Below, one piece after another: positions 45,691 through 54,594 of a stretch of DNA of 64,000 nt. The translations under genes and the position numbers were made by a program. Under the pieces are notes generated by a model. The model was not told the origin of the DNA, did not search any database, and was given only the letters and a program-made list of their open reading frames with translations. The DNA is from Pseudomonadota bacterium (GTDB lineage Bacteria; Chloroflexota; UBA5177; JAJPKF01). The DNA lies in contig JAJPKF010000030.1 of NCBI GenBank assembly GCA_021323865.1, positions 1 to 64,000 on the forward strand, in the 5' to 3' direction. Each line of letters starts with the position of its first letter. Position 1 is the stretch's first letter.

Positions 45691-45969
45691 ATGAAGGACC
45701 CGGAGCTGGTACCCCCAACGATTCGGCCCGCCACACCCGGCACACGACCTGACGCGCTGGTGGACGCCGGCGGAGAGCCCTGGTCTGTTGTCGGGGATAT
45801 CGTGGCGCGCCACCTCGACGAGCTCACCTCGGGCAGCACCATCGAAGTGCTGTCCGGAAACCCGGATCACCGGCTGGACGTGATGTCGTGGTGCCGCACT
45901 TCCCACAACGATCTGCTCCAGATCGTGATCGACGGCGGCCGCACCTGGTTCTGGATCCGGAAGCGATGA
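45691..45969 (+). CDS. TusA/SirA-like protein lacking the CPxP cysteine
   Basis: A 92-residue protein with the two-layer pattern of TusA-family sulfur carriers: LVDAGGEPWSVVGDIVARHL, LTSGSTIEVLSGNP, then VMSWCRTSHNDLLQIV. In TusA the first motif is CPxP; here the position reads GGEPW, so the persulfide Cys is absent. The later Cys in SWCR matches a position common in the family. No ribosome site precedes ATG 45691, and promoter copy B predicts a nearly leaderless message. It sits between two giant exoprotein genes. The function cannot be sulfur relay by the usual mechanism; a regulatory or structural role is possible. Confidence 0.65.
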   Translation: MKDPELVPPTIRPATPGTRPDALVDAGGEPWSVVGDIVARHLDELTSGSTIEVLSGNPDHRLDVMSWCRTSHNDLLQIVIDGGRTWFWIRKR

Positions 45970-46050
45970 GGAGGACCCATGCATTGTCTGAAGGGATGAG
46001 GTAAGTCGGGCGGGTTCCACAGACAGAGTGATCAGAAGGAGTTTCACAGC

Positions 46051-49000
46051 ATGTTGCATCATCATCGACGATTCGCAGCCGCGATTATCGCGACGCTGCT
46101 GGCCTTCTCGGCCATAACCTCGACCGCCGCCGGAGCAGCCGCAGGCCCTGGGGGTCACGCCGCCACTCTGGGGCCAATGGCACACCCGGCTCAAATTCCG
46201 GCCGCCACGCACTACTCGCCTCCCTCCTGGGCACGCGTTCCGCATAATCGCCAGATGCCCCGGTCGATCCGAATCGCGCTCGCTCGGCGGCAACAGGCGC
46301 GTCTTCAGGCAATTGACCGCACTGCCATGCGCCACGCTTCTACCCTGGACCTGGCGACGGGCGTCGAGTCCGGAGCACCGACCATGGTGCCCTTCCGCCG
46401 GGCGATTCACCGGGTTTGGGGATCCCCCATCCCGATTCTGGGCAAGGCGGGCCCGGCGAGGATGACCACGGCCCAGCTCTTCGGCGCCCGCCCTTGGGCG
46501 AAGGGCGGCCGGCTGAACCCGGCCACGTGCGGCAGTGTTGATTGGGCGCTACCCTATCTGAACCGGCTGGATGCCTGGGCGCAGGGATGCACCTACGACG
46601 GACGCCACGTCGGCAGCATCACGCTGGGAAGTCCTGACATTCCCACCACCCTGGACCTGACCACGGCCAACTGCATCAACATCACCAGCGGTTCGCTGGC
46701 CGGCAAGTGCGTCTACATCATGGAAGCCGACATCACCATCCCCAACGGTGCGAGTCTGACGGTCGAGCCGGGGGTCACGATCATTGACGCGAATGATGCC
46801 TACACCGGCGCCAAGGGTAACCAATGCTGGAACTACGAATCGGCAGCCGGGACTATCCACGTTCTGCCCGGGGGGACGTTGACGCTGAAGGCCGGGTCCG
46901 CCATAAACATCTCGGACTACGAGTCGCCGAACGCCTCGCAATACCGAGGCTCCATCGACGTCGCCGGAGGAACCCTCAACATCGAAGGGACATCCGCGCA
47001 ACCGGTTACCCTCACGACCGTCCCTGGTATTGCCTCCTTCTGGCAGTCTCAGGCCGCGAACTGCGACACCGGCCACAACACCTCGATCAATTGGGGCGAC
47101 CTTACCATCCATCCCGGCGGGGACGGCACGGATTCGACTGCATCGGTCAGCTACCTCAATCTGAACGACGCCGGCGATGGAACCGGAAACGGCATCTACG
47201 TGAACAGTCTGAATACCACCATTCAGAACTCAACCATCTCGCAGGTGAACGGGAACGGCATCGAGAGCTACGGCTTCGACAGCACCCCCACACTCACCTC
47301 GGACACCATCGAGAACAACGGCGTAAATCTCCATCCGACGTCCTTCACGTCGGAGCCCGACTACGGCCTGTACTATGACAATCCACCCACGGACCTGACA
47401 AACGTCAATGACCTCACCTTAGCCGGCAACGGCCACGACCAAGTGGGTGTCTCCACGGCCAACTACGGCGCCTACGAAGGCACGGGCACCTGGCAAAACG
47501 TCGGTGGTCCCACCACCATACCCATCGTCGTGGGCGCCGACGGCGGCGGAAGCTCGCTGTTTGTCAGCAGCTACAACCAACACTGTCCCTGCAACCTGAC
47601 GGTGGCTTTGGGAACGACGCTGGAGTTCAACACGGGCGTGGGTTTGAACGTCGGGGTATATGGGTCAAACGCATCGCTGACGATTGGGCCGGCGGTCTCA
47701 TCATCGATGTCGCTGCCCTCGGGCGCCCGACCGGCGTCATCTGCCAGCGGACCGATCCAGCCGGTGATCCTCACCAGTGCCGAGGCCACACCGGCACCCG
47801 GAGATTGGGCGGGAGTCAGTTACGACGACCAGACCAATTCCGGTGTCAGCACGTCACTCAGCATCAACGACGCGCAGATCACCTACGCCTCAACCGGCCT
47901 CAATCAGTACAACGGCGGCGGCAATGACGCCATAGTCGAGAACACCACCATCTCCAACTCCTCGAACGACGGCATCAAGGTCCAGACGACGCCTTCCGGC
48001 GGTGTCACGGCAGCCGGCGACACGCTTCAGTACAACGACTGGCCGATCGAATACACGGGGGTGCCCACGGATCTCACCGATCTCAGCGCCCTCGCGATCT
48101 CCCACAACACCAACAACGGTGTGGGCATTGACCTCGGTTCCTACGGCGCCTACTCCGGCACGGGTACCTGGACGAATCCGGGGGCGCCCAGCTCCAACGT
48201 GCCCATCGTTCTGGGGGCCGACGAGACCGGAGGCCGCCTGGATATCGCCGGCTACGGCAGCTCGTGTCCCTGCGACCTGACGGTTGCTGCCGGCACGCTG
48301 CTCGAGTTCAACACGGGCACCACCCTGCGGGTCGGATACTACTCGAGCCAGGCCTCCCTGGCCGTCAACGGCACGAGCGCAGCGCCGGTCACGCTGTTCG
48401 GCTACCAGCGACCAAGCGCGCACACAGCCGGCGAGTGGGGCGGGATCCAGTACGACGACACCGCCGGCACGGCGAGCACGCCGAGTCAGCTCACCCTGAC
48501 CTACACCAAGATCCTGTACGCGACGGCGGGATTCTCGCAGATCAATGGCGGCGGCCAAGACGCCAACATCAGCCACACGACCATCTCCAATGCCTCTGGT
48601 GACGGAGTGGACATGTCGACGCCGATCTCCGCGGGCGTCTCCATGACCAACGACACCATCTCCAACAACCAAGGGTGGGCGATGTACTACGCCGTCCAGG
48701 GTGGGGGAGGAGAGCTGCCGACCAGCCTCACCGATCTGACCAATCTCACGGTGAGTGGGAACGGGCATGACGCTATCGGCATGAACACCGGCGGCTACGG
48801 CACCTACTCCGGAATCGGCACCTGGCATAACCCGGGAACTCCCGGGCACGGCGTGCCTCTCGTGGTGGACGACTCGAACGGCGCCGCAACACGCATGGAC
48901 GTCAGTGGCTACGGCGGCTCCTGTCCCTGCGACCTCACCATCGCCGCGGGAACGACGGTCGAGTTCAACGGGGTGACCCTCCGCGTGGGTCAGTACGGAC

Positions 49001-50379
49001 CCAACGCCAGCCTCAACGTGGCCGGGACAGCCGTAAGTCCGGTGACGCTGACAAGCAGCAAGGCTCCCGGCTCCCGGAGTCCAGGCGACTGGGGAGGCAT
49101 CGATTACGCGGACTCTTCCGACGGCACCCACCCCACCGCGGTCACCATCTCCTACGCCGACATCGAGTACGCCGGCACGGGATTTAACCAATATGGCGGC
49201 AACGGCGGCGGCGCCAACGCCGCAATCACGAATTCGACGATTGCCAATTCCGCCGCGGACGGAGTCGACATCTCGACGCCCATCTACGACGGTGTGACGA
49301 TGACCGGCGACACCATCAGCAACAATGCCGGATGGGCCATGTATTACAACGATCAGGGCGGTAACGGCTCAGAGCCCACCAACCTCACGAGCCTCAGCAA
49401 CCTGACGGTCAACGGCAACGGTCACGATGCCATCGGCATCGGAACGGGCGGCTACGGTACCTACTCCGGTGTGGGGACGTGGAAGAACGCGGGGGCCGGC
49501 GGCACGACCATCCCCTACGTCGTCGACGGCACCAACGGCGCCGGCCGGATGGACATCAGCGGATACGGCGGCTCCTGCCCGTGCTCGCTGACCGTCTCAG
49601 CAGGAACCACGGTGGAGTTCCTGGGAGCAACGCTGCGCGTCGGCACCTACGGTGGCTCCTCGGCCCTCCATCTCAACGGCACTCTGGCCAATGCGGTCGT
49701 CCTCACCAGCGCCTCATCCACACCGGCGGCGGGCGACTGGAGCGGCGTGAACCTCCACAACGGAGCCACCCTCACGGCCAAGTACGCGCAGATTCTCTAC
49801 GGCGGGAACTGCGTCACCGAGGATGGAGCGTCGACCGCCACCATCTCCGCGTCGACCATCGGCCGGTGCTCGAACGACGATGTGAACGCCTCCGGAGGAT
49901 CGACGACCACGGTCGTCTATAGCACGGTGGGACCGGTCAGCTCGGGACAGGACGCCGTGCGGACGGACGGCACCGGCACGACCACGGCTACCCACGACTG
50001 GTGGGGCAACAAGGGCCCCTACAACGGCGCCTCGAATGCTTCGGGAAACAGCGCAACTCCCGTGAGTAACGGTGTGACCTTCAAGCCCTGGCTGACGCTG
50101 ACGGTGCACCCCAACAGCGGCGCCCAGGGGTCACAGACCACGGTTGCGGGCAACGCCTTCAAGCCAAGCGAGAGCGTGGCCATCCTCTGGAACTGCACCT
50201 CACTCTTCTGTTCCAGCGGCACCACGCTCCTGGCCACGGCGACTGCGGGCAGCAACGGCAGCTTCTCGCAAACCGTCAACGTTCCGACCGGACAGACGGT
50301 CAGCCAGACGTACTCGGTTGGGGCCATCGGTCAATCGAGCGGCGGCTTCTCCGTGGCCACCTTCAAAGTCACGTCGTAG
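46051..50379 (+). CDS. exported right-handed beta-helix protein (1442 residues)
   Basis: ATG 46051 follows AAGGAG; the signal peptide is IIATLLAFSAITSTAAGAAAG. The body is a beta-helix with pectate-lyase-like coils (NTTIQNSTISQVNGNGIE, AGDTLQYNDWPIEY). About four modules of roughly 218 residues each carry a Cys pair, as in NQHCPCNLTV, GSSCPCDLTV, GGSCPCDLTI and GGSCPCSLTV near 47581, 48262, 48919 and 49573. A final Ig/IPT-like domain begins at LTVHPNSGAQGSQTTVAGNAF. No catalytic residues are evident; it may bind or modify polysaccharide, or be structural. A terminator hairpin follows at 50395. Confidence 0.88.
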   Translation: MLHHHRRFAAAIIATLLAFSAITSTAAGAAAGPGGHAATLGPMAHPAQIPAATHYSPPSWARVPHNRQMPRSIRIALARRQQARLQAIDRTAMRHASTLDLATGVESGAPTMVPFRRAIHRVWGSPIPILGKAGPARMTTAQLFGARPWAKGGRLNPATCGSVDWALPYLNRLDAWAQGCTYDGRHVGSITLGSPDIPTTLDLTTANCINITSGSLAGKCVYIMEADITIPNGASLTVEPGVTIIDANDAYTGAKGNQCWNYESAAGTIHVLPGGTLTLKAGSAINISDYESPNASQYRGSIDVAGGTLNIEGTSAQPVTLTTVPGIASFWQSQAANCDTGHNTSINWGDLTIHPGGDGTDSTASVSYLNLNDAGDGTGNGIYVNSLNTTIQNSTISQVNGNGIESYGFDSTPTLTSDTIENNGVNLHPTSFTSEPDYGLYYDNPPTDLTNVNDLTLAGNGHDQVGVSTANYGAYEGTGTWQNVGGPTTIPIVVGADGGGSSLFVSSYNQHCPCNLTVALGTTLEFNTGVGLNVGVYGSNASLTIGPAVSSSMSLPSGARPASSASGPIQPVILTSAEATPAPGDWAGVSYDDQTNSGVSTSLSINDAQITYASTGLNQYNGGGNDAIVENTTISNSSNDGIKVQTTPSGGVTAAGDTLQYNDWPIEYTGVPTDLTDLSALAISHNTNNGVGIDLGSYGAYSGTGTWTNPGAPSSNVPIVLGADETGGRLDIAGYGSSCPCDLTVAAGTLLEFNTGTTLRVGYYSSQASLAVNGTSAAPVTLFGYQRPSAHTAGEWGGIQYDDTAGTASTPSQLTLTYTKILYATAGFSQINGGGQDANISHTTISNASGDGVDMSTPISAGVSMTNDTISNNQGWAMYYAVQGGGGELPTSLTDLTNLTVSGNGHDAIGMNTGGYGTYSGIGTWHNPGTPGHGVPLVVDDSNGAATRMDVSGYGGSCPCDLTIAAGTTVEFNGVTLRVGQYGPNASLNVAGTAVSPVTLTSSKAPGSRSPGDWGGIDYADSSDGTHPTAVTISYADIEYAGTGFNQYGGNGGGANAAITNSTIANSAADGVDISTPIYDGVTMTGDTISNNAGWAMYYNDQGGNGSEPTNLTSLSNLTVNGNGHDAIGIGTGGYGTYSGVGTWKNAGAGGTTIPYVVDGTNGAGRMDISGYGGSCPCSLTVSAGTTVEFLGATLRVGTYGGSSALHLNGTLANAVVLTSASSTPAAGDWSGVNLHNGATLTAKYAQILYGGNCVTEDGASTATISASTIGRCSNDDVNASGGSTTTVVYSTVGPVSSGQDAVRTDGTGTTTATHDWWGNKGPYNGASNASGNSATPVSNGVTFKPWLTLTVHPNSGAQGSQTTVAGNAFKPSESVAILWNCTSLFCSSGTTLLATATAGSNGSFSQTVNVPTGQTVSQTYSVGAIGQSSGGFSVATFKVTS
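47581..50040 (+). repeat. in-frame modular repeats of about 655-680 bp, each with a CPC motif
   Basis: Four copies of a beta-helix module, spaced 681, 657 and 654 bp by their CPC motif. Each contains LTxxxGTxxEF, a parallel-helix stretch ending near GNGHDAIG or its equivalent, and GTYSGxGTW. The last copy is shorter in its second half. Confidence 0.75.
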
Positions 50380-50394
50380 CGATTCGAGTCAGTC

Positions 50395-50429
50395 GAAGGC
50401 CGGCGGTCCCTAGGGGTCGCCGGCCTTCC
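50395..50429 (+). terminator. terminator hairpin after the 1442-residue exoprotein gene
   Basis: GAAGGCCGGCG pairs with CGCCGGCCTTC, an 11-bp stem around a CTAG-centred loop, followed by a short T-containing run. It is 16 nt after the stop codon. Confidence 0.7.
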
Positions 50430-50600
50430 TATTTCAACCGGGTTATAGGGGACGAGGGCGGGCCGCCCTGTCTCTTCTCCCCGGTGTGGAGATCGGGGCC
50501 GGTCATGGGCGTGAGTCGGCATGCAGGCTTGCCGCACAATTGACATAGACCGGCTGGTCAGGTTTCGAAACCGGCCTCACAACAAGCAAGGCACCACCTC

Positions 50601-52649
50601 ATGACGCTCACCACCGAATCCCCCTCAGAGGCCTCGCGGCTCGGCCTCCGCGTCAACGACTGCGCCATCAAGCTGGCCAACGTCAACGGGACGGGCTCGG
50701 CCAGCGCCAACAGTCTCCTCATGCAGGCCATCTTCCGCATGGGCATTCCCGTCTCCGGCAAGAATCTTTTTCCGTCGAACATTCAGGGTCTGCCCACGTG
50801 GTACGAGATCCGGGTGAACGGCAACGGCAACACCGCCCGAGCCCTGGACTACGACCTGATGGTGGCCATGAACGCTCAGACCTATGCCCGCGACATCCAG
50901 GAGGTGCGCACCGGCGGGTACGTCATGTATGACTCCTCCTGGCCGCTCGACCCGGCGCTGAGGCGCGAGGACGTGACGTTCTTAGGTGTTCCGCTGGCCA
51001 TGCTCTGCAACGAGCATTTCGCGGGCAACCGCGAGCGCATTCTCATGAAGAACATCGCCTATGCCGGCGCCATCGTCGCGGTCCTGGGCATCGACGTTTC
51101 GCTCGTCGAAGAGCTCTTGGACAAGAAGTACGCCGGCAAAGAGAAGCTCCGCGACTCCAACCGCAAGGCACTGCACCTCGGCTACGACTTCGCGAAGGGC
51201 CATTTCGAGCCATTGCCCTTCGCACTCGAGCCCGTGGGCGAGGCTGGAGACAAGATCCTCATCGACGGCAACACCGCGACCGCACTGGGGTGCGTCTATG
51301 CCGGCGCCACGGTGGCGGCCTGGTATCCCATCACTCCCTCCACCTCGGTGATGGACGCCTTTCAGGCCTTCTGCCGGCGGTTCCGCCGCGATCGGGAGAC
51401 CGGCCGGAACAACTTCATGATCATCCAGGCCGAGGACGAGCTGGCCGCCATCGGCATGGTCATCGGCGCCGGCTGGTGCGGGGCCAGGGCGTTCACATCC
51501 ACTTCGGGCCCCGGTATCTCCCTCATGAACGAGCTGCTGGGTCTGGCCTACTACGCCGAGATTCCCGCCGTGGTTATGGACATCCAGCGAACCGGCCCCT
51601 CAACCGGCATGCCGACGCGCACGCAGCAGGGCGACATCCTCGAATGCGCCTACGCGTCGCATGGGGATACCAAGCACATTCTCCTGTTCCCGGCCGACCC
51701 ACGCGAGTGTTTCGACTTCGCGGTCCTCACCTTGGACCTGGCCGAGCGGTTCCAGACGCCGGTCTTCATGCTGTCGGACCTGGATATCGGCATGAACGAC
51801 TGGGTCGTGCCGCGGCTGGCCTGGGACGACTCCTACCGGCCCGACCGGGGCCGGGTGCTCGACGAGGCACAGCTGGCCAAGATCAAGCGCTTCTATCGCT
51901 ACTCCGATTGGGATGCCGACTTTGTGGCCGCGCGCACCGTCCCGGGCGCATCGGAACGGGGCGCCTTCTTCACTCGCGGGTCTGGCCACAACGCCACCGC
52001 CGCCTACACCGAGTATCCCGAGGAGTATCAGGAGGTCGTCGACCGCATCAAGCTCAAACACCTGGCGGCCAAGCGCTGCGTCCCCGAACCAGTGGTCGTG
52101 CCCGCCGAAGCCTTTCGGCCGCACGGCGACGACGAGGCCGCCCTCGAGACCTGGCCCAATGGGGCCGCCTCCCCCGCCGCCGCGGCGGGGAACGGGGACG
52201 GTGGGAACGGCTCGGGCTCGAATGATCTGCAGTCCGCCGCTGCGGGCCTCCGCATCGGCGTGGTGACCGTGGGCGGCTGCGATCTCGCCGTACGGGAAGC
52301 GTTGACGATCCTCGCACGACGTGGCGTCGCCGCCGATTATCTCCGCGTCCGCGCCTTCCCGTTCCGGGACTCGGTTGAACGGTTCCTCGTGGACCACGAC
52401 GTCAACTTCGTGGTGGAGCAAAATCGAGACGCACAGCTCCGGTCGCTCCTCACCCTGGAGACGGCGGTGTTCAAGCGACGCCTCCGCTCGGTTCTGGTGT
52501 ACGGCGGCTTCCCCCTGAGCGCCCAGCATGTTGTGGACGGCATCACCGCGCAGCTCCTGAACCCGGAGCATCCCGAGCTAGAGGGCCGGCCCAGCACCCA
52601 GGATCATTCGTCGGAAGGCGATCGATCCGACATGGGCGTCAACACCTAG
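50601..52649 (+). CDS. korA: 2-oxoacid (2-oxoglutarate):ferredoxin oxidoreductase, fused gamma-alpha subunit
   Basis: A 682-residue KorA-type protein. The N-terminal gamma-like part (LANVNGTGSASANSLLMQAI, GKNLFPSNIQGLPTWYEIRV) is fused to the alpha pyrimidine-binding domain. The alpha part has GCVYAGATVAAWYPITPSTS, ITxAEDELAAIGMVIGAG and FTSTSGPGISLMNELLG. RTGPSTGMPTRTQQGDI and a C-terminal domain after a Gly/Asn-rich linker complete the protein. With KorB it makes succinyl-CoA and reduced ferredoxin from 2-oxoglutarate, or runs in reverse. The beta subunit gene is 3.6 kb downstream instead of adjacent. The ribosome site before ATG 50601 is weak. Confidence 0.93.
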   Translation: MTLTTESPSEASRLGLRVNDCAIKLANVNGTGSASANSLLMQAIFRMGIPVSGKNLFPSNIQGLPTWYEIRVNGNGNTARALDYDLMVAMNAQTYARDIQEVRTGGYVMYDSSWPLDPALRREDVTFLGVPLAMLCNEHFAGNRERILMKNIAYAGAIVAVLGIDVSLVEELLDKKYAGKEKLRDSNRKALHLGYDFAKGHFEPLPFALEPVGEAGDKILIDGNTATALGCVYAGATVAAWYPITPSTSVMDAFQAFCRRFRRDRETGRNNFMIIQAEDELAAIGMVIGAGWCGARAFTSTSGPGISLMNELLGLAYYAEIPAVVMDIQRTGPSTGMPTRTQQGDILECAYASHGDTKHILLFPADPRECFDFAVLTLDLAERFQTPVFMLSDLDIGMNDWVVPRLAWDDSYRPDRGRVLDEAQLAKIKRFYRYSDWDADFVAARTVPGASERGAFFTRGSGHNATAAYTEYPEEYQEVVDRIKLKHLAAKRCVPEPVVVPAEAFRPHGDDEAALETWPNGAASPAAAAGNGDGGNGSGSNDLQSAAAGLRIGVVTVGGCDLAVREALTILARRGVAADYLRVRAFPFRDSVERFLVDHDVNFVVEQNRDAQLRSLLTLETAVFKRRLRSVLVYGGFPLSAQHVVDGITAQLLNPEHPELEGRPSTQDHSSEGDRSDMGVNT

Positions 52650-52699
52650 CGGGTCAGCCAAACCACCTCCGTCAGCCGGCCGTCTGTTCGTCGGGCCTA

Positions 52700-52828
52700 T
52701 GGCTCGGGGACTTCTGTCAGGGTCGCCGAGCAACATCGGCGGCCATCGCCAAACGCCACAAGCTCACTGAGTTCTTTGGCCTCGATCGGCATTTCGAGGC
52801 GTTGGGGTTCACGGTTCTGCCCGGATAG
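52700..52828 (+). pseudogene. PIN-domain (VapC-like) C-terminal remnant
   Basis: In the gap after korA the plus strand encodes SAAIAKRHKLTEFFGLD followed by RHFEALGFTVLPG and a TAG. This matches the last alpha/beta unit of PIN-domain toxins, which end in a xFxxDRHFxxxGFxxL pattern. The upstream part carrying the catalytic Asp residues is missing. It is a decayed fragment, with no antitoxin beside it. Confidence 0.55.
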
Positions 52829-52872
52829 ACGGGGGCAGACCATGCGTATCCTGGCCTGCCGCCGCCGGCACT

Positions 52873-53382
52873 CTAGCCGAGCTTCAATGTTCCAGACCAG
52901 CGCAGCAGCTCGGTGACGTCGGGACTGGTGGGTGTGGTGAACGACCAACCATGGATGGTGCCGTGACCCGACGCGTGCGCGTACTTCCCAGTTCCGGAGA
53001 TGACCTTGTAACTGAGCTTGAGGTTGTAGGCGTAGCCGGGGTTCCGGTTGGGTTGCGCATCGGTCGCCGGGCCATGAGCCTTGATCTTGAGAGCGTCGTG
53101 CTTGGAGGTGGACAGCTTGATGATGAGGGTAAGCGTGGGCGCGCCCCCATTCGGTCCGACCACCTCGCTCACCGAGCCGCTGACGTCTCCCAGAGTATTG
53201 AAGTGACCCGTGGTCTTTGCAGTGGCCATGTCGGGATTGCCGTTGACGGCATGCTCGACCTCCATGGTCGCCCCGACGAGCTTCTTGCCACCCGTCGAAG
53301 CCCAGGTTTGCGTCGCCACCATGCCGATCGTTAGGGCGCTACAGACGGCGATCAGAGTGAGCCTTCTTCCCCAGTGCGACAC
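52873..53382 (-). CDS. small exported beta-barrel-like protein, unknown function
   Basis: A 169-residue protein with a signal peptide (LTLIAVCSALTIGMVATQTWA). GTG 53382 is the start because AGGAGG lies 8 nt upstream. The mature part is all beta (TGHFNTLGDVSGSVSEVV, LTLIIKLSTSKHDALKI). It includes the loop GTGKYAHASGHGTIHG, which resembles the GTGxYxxAxGxGTV motif of allene-oxide-cyclase/dirigent-like barrels. Function unknown. It lies on the strand opposite to korA and korB, inside the segment that separates them. Confidence 0.65.
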   Translation of the reverse strand: MSHWGRRLTLIAVCSALTIGMVATQTWASTGGKKLVGATMEVEHAVNGNPDMATAKTTGHFNTLGDVSGSVSEVVGPNGGAPTLTLIIKLSTSKHDALKIKAHGPATDAQPNRNPGYAYNLKLSYKVISGTGKYAHASGHGTIHGWSFTTPTSPDVTELLRWSGTLKLG

Positions 53383-53477
53383 GTGCTTGACCTCCTGTGC
53401 GTACAGAGTGGATGACACGAACGGCATATTATCGGACAATCCGGTACCGTCAGTCGTGCCACCGTTCCGGGAAGCCG

Positions 53478-54521
53478 TCAGTAGTCCTGCGAGTCGCCCC
53501 ACGGCAGGTCGCAGTTCCCGGGGCCTACGGGGGGATACAGCGTTCCGTCGAGCTGCACGCCGCAGAAGCCGTCCAGGTTTGTGAATTGGCGGAACGAGTG
53601 GCCCGGGAAGGGGTGCCGGCCGTTCGGACCCGAGCAGGAGATCCTGAGATTACGGCGCAACCCACATTCACCCTGTATCTGTATGAAGCGGTAGTGAAGG
53701 TCGAGCCCACTGGGCTTGGGCCGGGCGTACTGCCAACAGGACACCTCGCCGTCCGTTCGCAAGGCCCAGGCCCCGTTAACGTCCACCTGGCGAAAATGTC
53801 CCCTAGGCGGACCTGCGACGACGAGCACGGGGTTGCCGGCCCAGGCCTTGCCCCAGCAGGCGATCCTCTCGTCCCACCGCACGCCGCAGCCGTAATACTG
53901 CTGCCACCGGTCGACGCTGCCGCCGCCCAGGCTGATCTGGGTGAACCGGTCGTGCGGCAGGGGGTCGGCGGTGCCCATGTTGCCGGCGTCGATCCACCAG
54001 TGGATCCTTCCGTTGGGGCGGATGCCGCAGGCGTCGTCGGGTCCGGCGGCCACCTGAACGAACTTCCCATGGGGAACCGGCCCGTAGGGCGTCGTCTTGA
54101 TCAGCTGACCCGTCTGGCTGCCTGTCGGCTCGATGGACCAGCACCGCACCGACCGGTTGCGCCGCACCCCGCAGGCGAAGTTGTCGGTGTCCGCATTGTC
54201 GTTGGCTCCGCACACGCTGATCTGCGTGTAGGCGCCCTTGGGAGGTGTGTAGAAGTTCGCCTCGTCGTCCCAGCACCTCGGGACATGTTTGGTGGTGAGG
54301 GCGCAGATGCCGGGCGATTGGGGACCGAGGCTTGCCTCGATATACCTCGTGGGATGCGAGGCCGAGGCCTCTGTGACGCCGGCCGGAGCCAGCGCTGCCA
54401 CCAGTGCGACGACGAGGGAGCATGCGAAGGAAAAGAGTTTGAGATCTGCATGGTTGCGAGGGGCTTGAGCGACGGCGATAAGGCCATCGTCTGAGGTAAC
54501 GATGGTGGGTGGATGTAACAT
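53478..54521 (-). CDS. exported RCC1/BLIP-II-like propeller protein
   Basis: A 347-residue protein with a hydrophobic N-terminal segment (FSFACSLVVALVAALAPAGV). It contains regularly spaced blades with the pattern YTQISVCGAN, FACGVRRNRSVRCW, FVQVAAGPDDACGIRPNGRIHWW, FTQISLGGGS and FRQVDVNGAWALRTDGEVSCW. These are RCC1/BLIP-II-type repeats (xACGxRxDGxxxCW). Cys are plentiful, one pair per blade, fitting disulphides outside the cell. Such propellers usually bind proteins; no target can be named. Confidence 0.8.
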   Translation of the reverse strand: MLHPPTIVTSDDGLIAVAQAPRNHADLKLFSFACSLVVALVAALAPAGVTEASASHPTRYIEASLGPQSPGICALTTKHVPRCWDDEANFYTPPKGAYTQISVCGANDNADTDNFACGVRRNRSVRCWSIEPTGSQTGQLIKTTPYGPVPHGKFVQVAAGPDDACGIRPNGRIHWWIDAGNMGTADPLPHDRFTQISLGGGSVDRWQQYYGCGVRWDERIACWGKAWAGNPVLVVAGPPRGHFRQVDVNGAWALRTDGEVSCWQYARPKPSGLDLHYRFIQIQGECGLRRNLRISCSGPNGRHPFPGHSFRQFTNLDGFCGVQLDGTLYPPVGPGNCDLPWGDSQDY

Positions 54522-54594
54522 GCTCTGGTGCCTCCAAGAGTTTGGGCCTTGCCACAGCCAGTTCCGTGCAGCGCGGCACCGGGTCGCCCCCGCT

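Noticed and set aside
47890-49191. 433-codon minus-strand ORF over the beta-helix gene
   Set aside because: Same effect: antisense of a repetitive gene.
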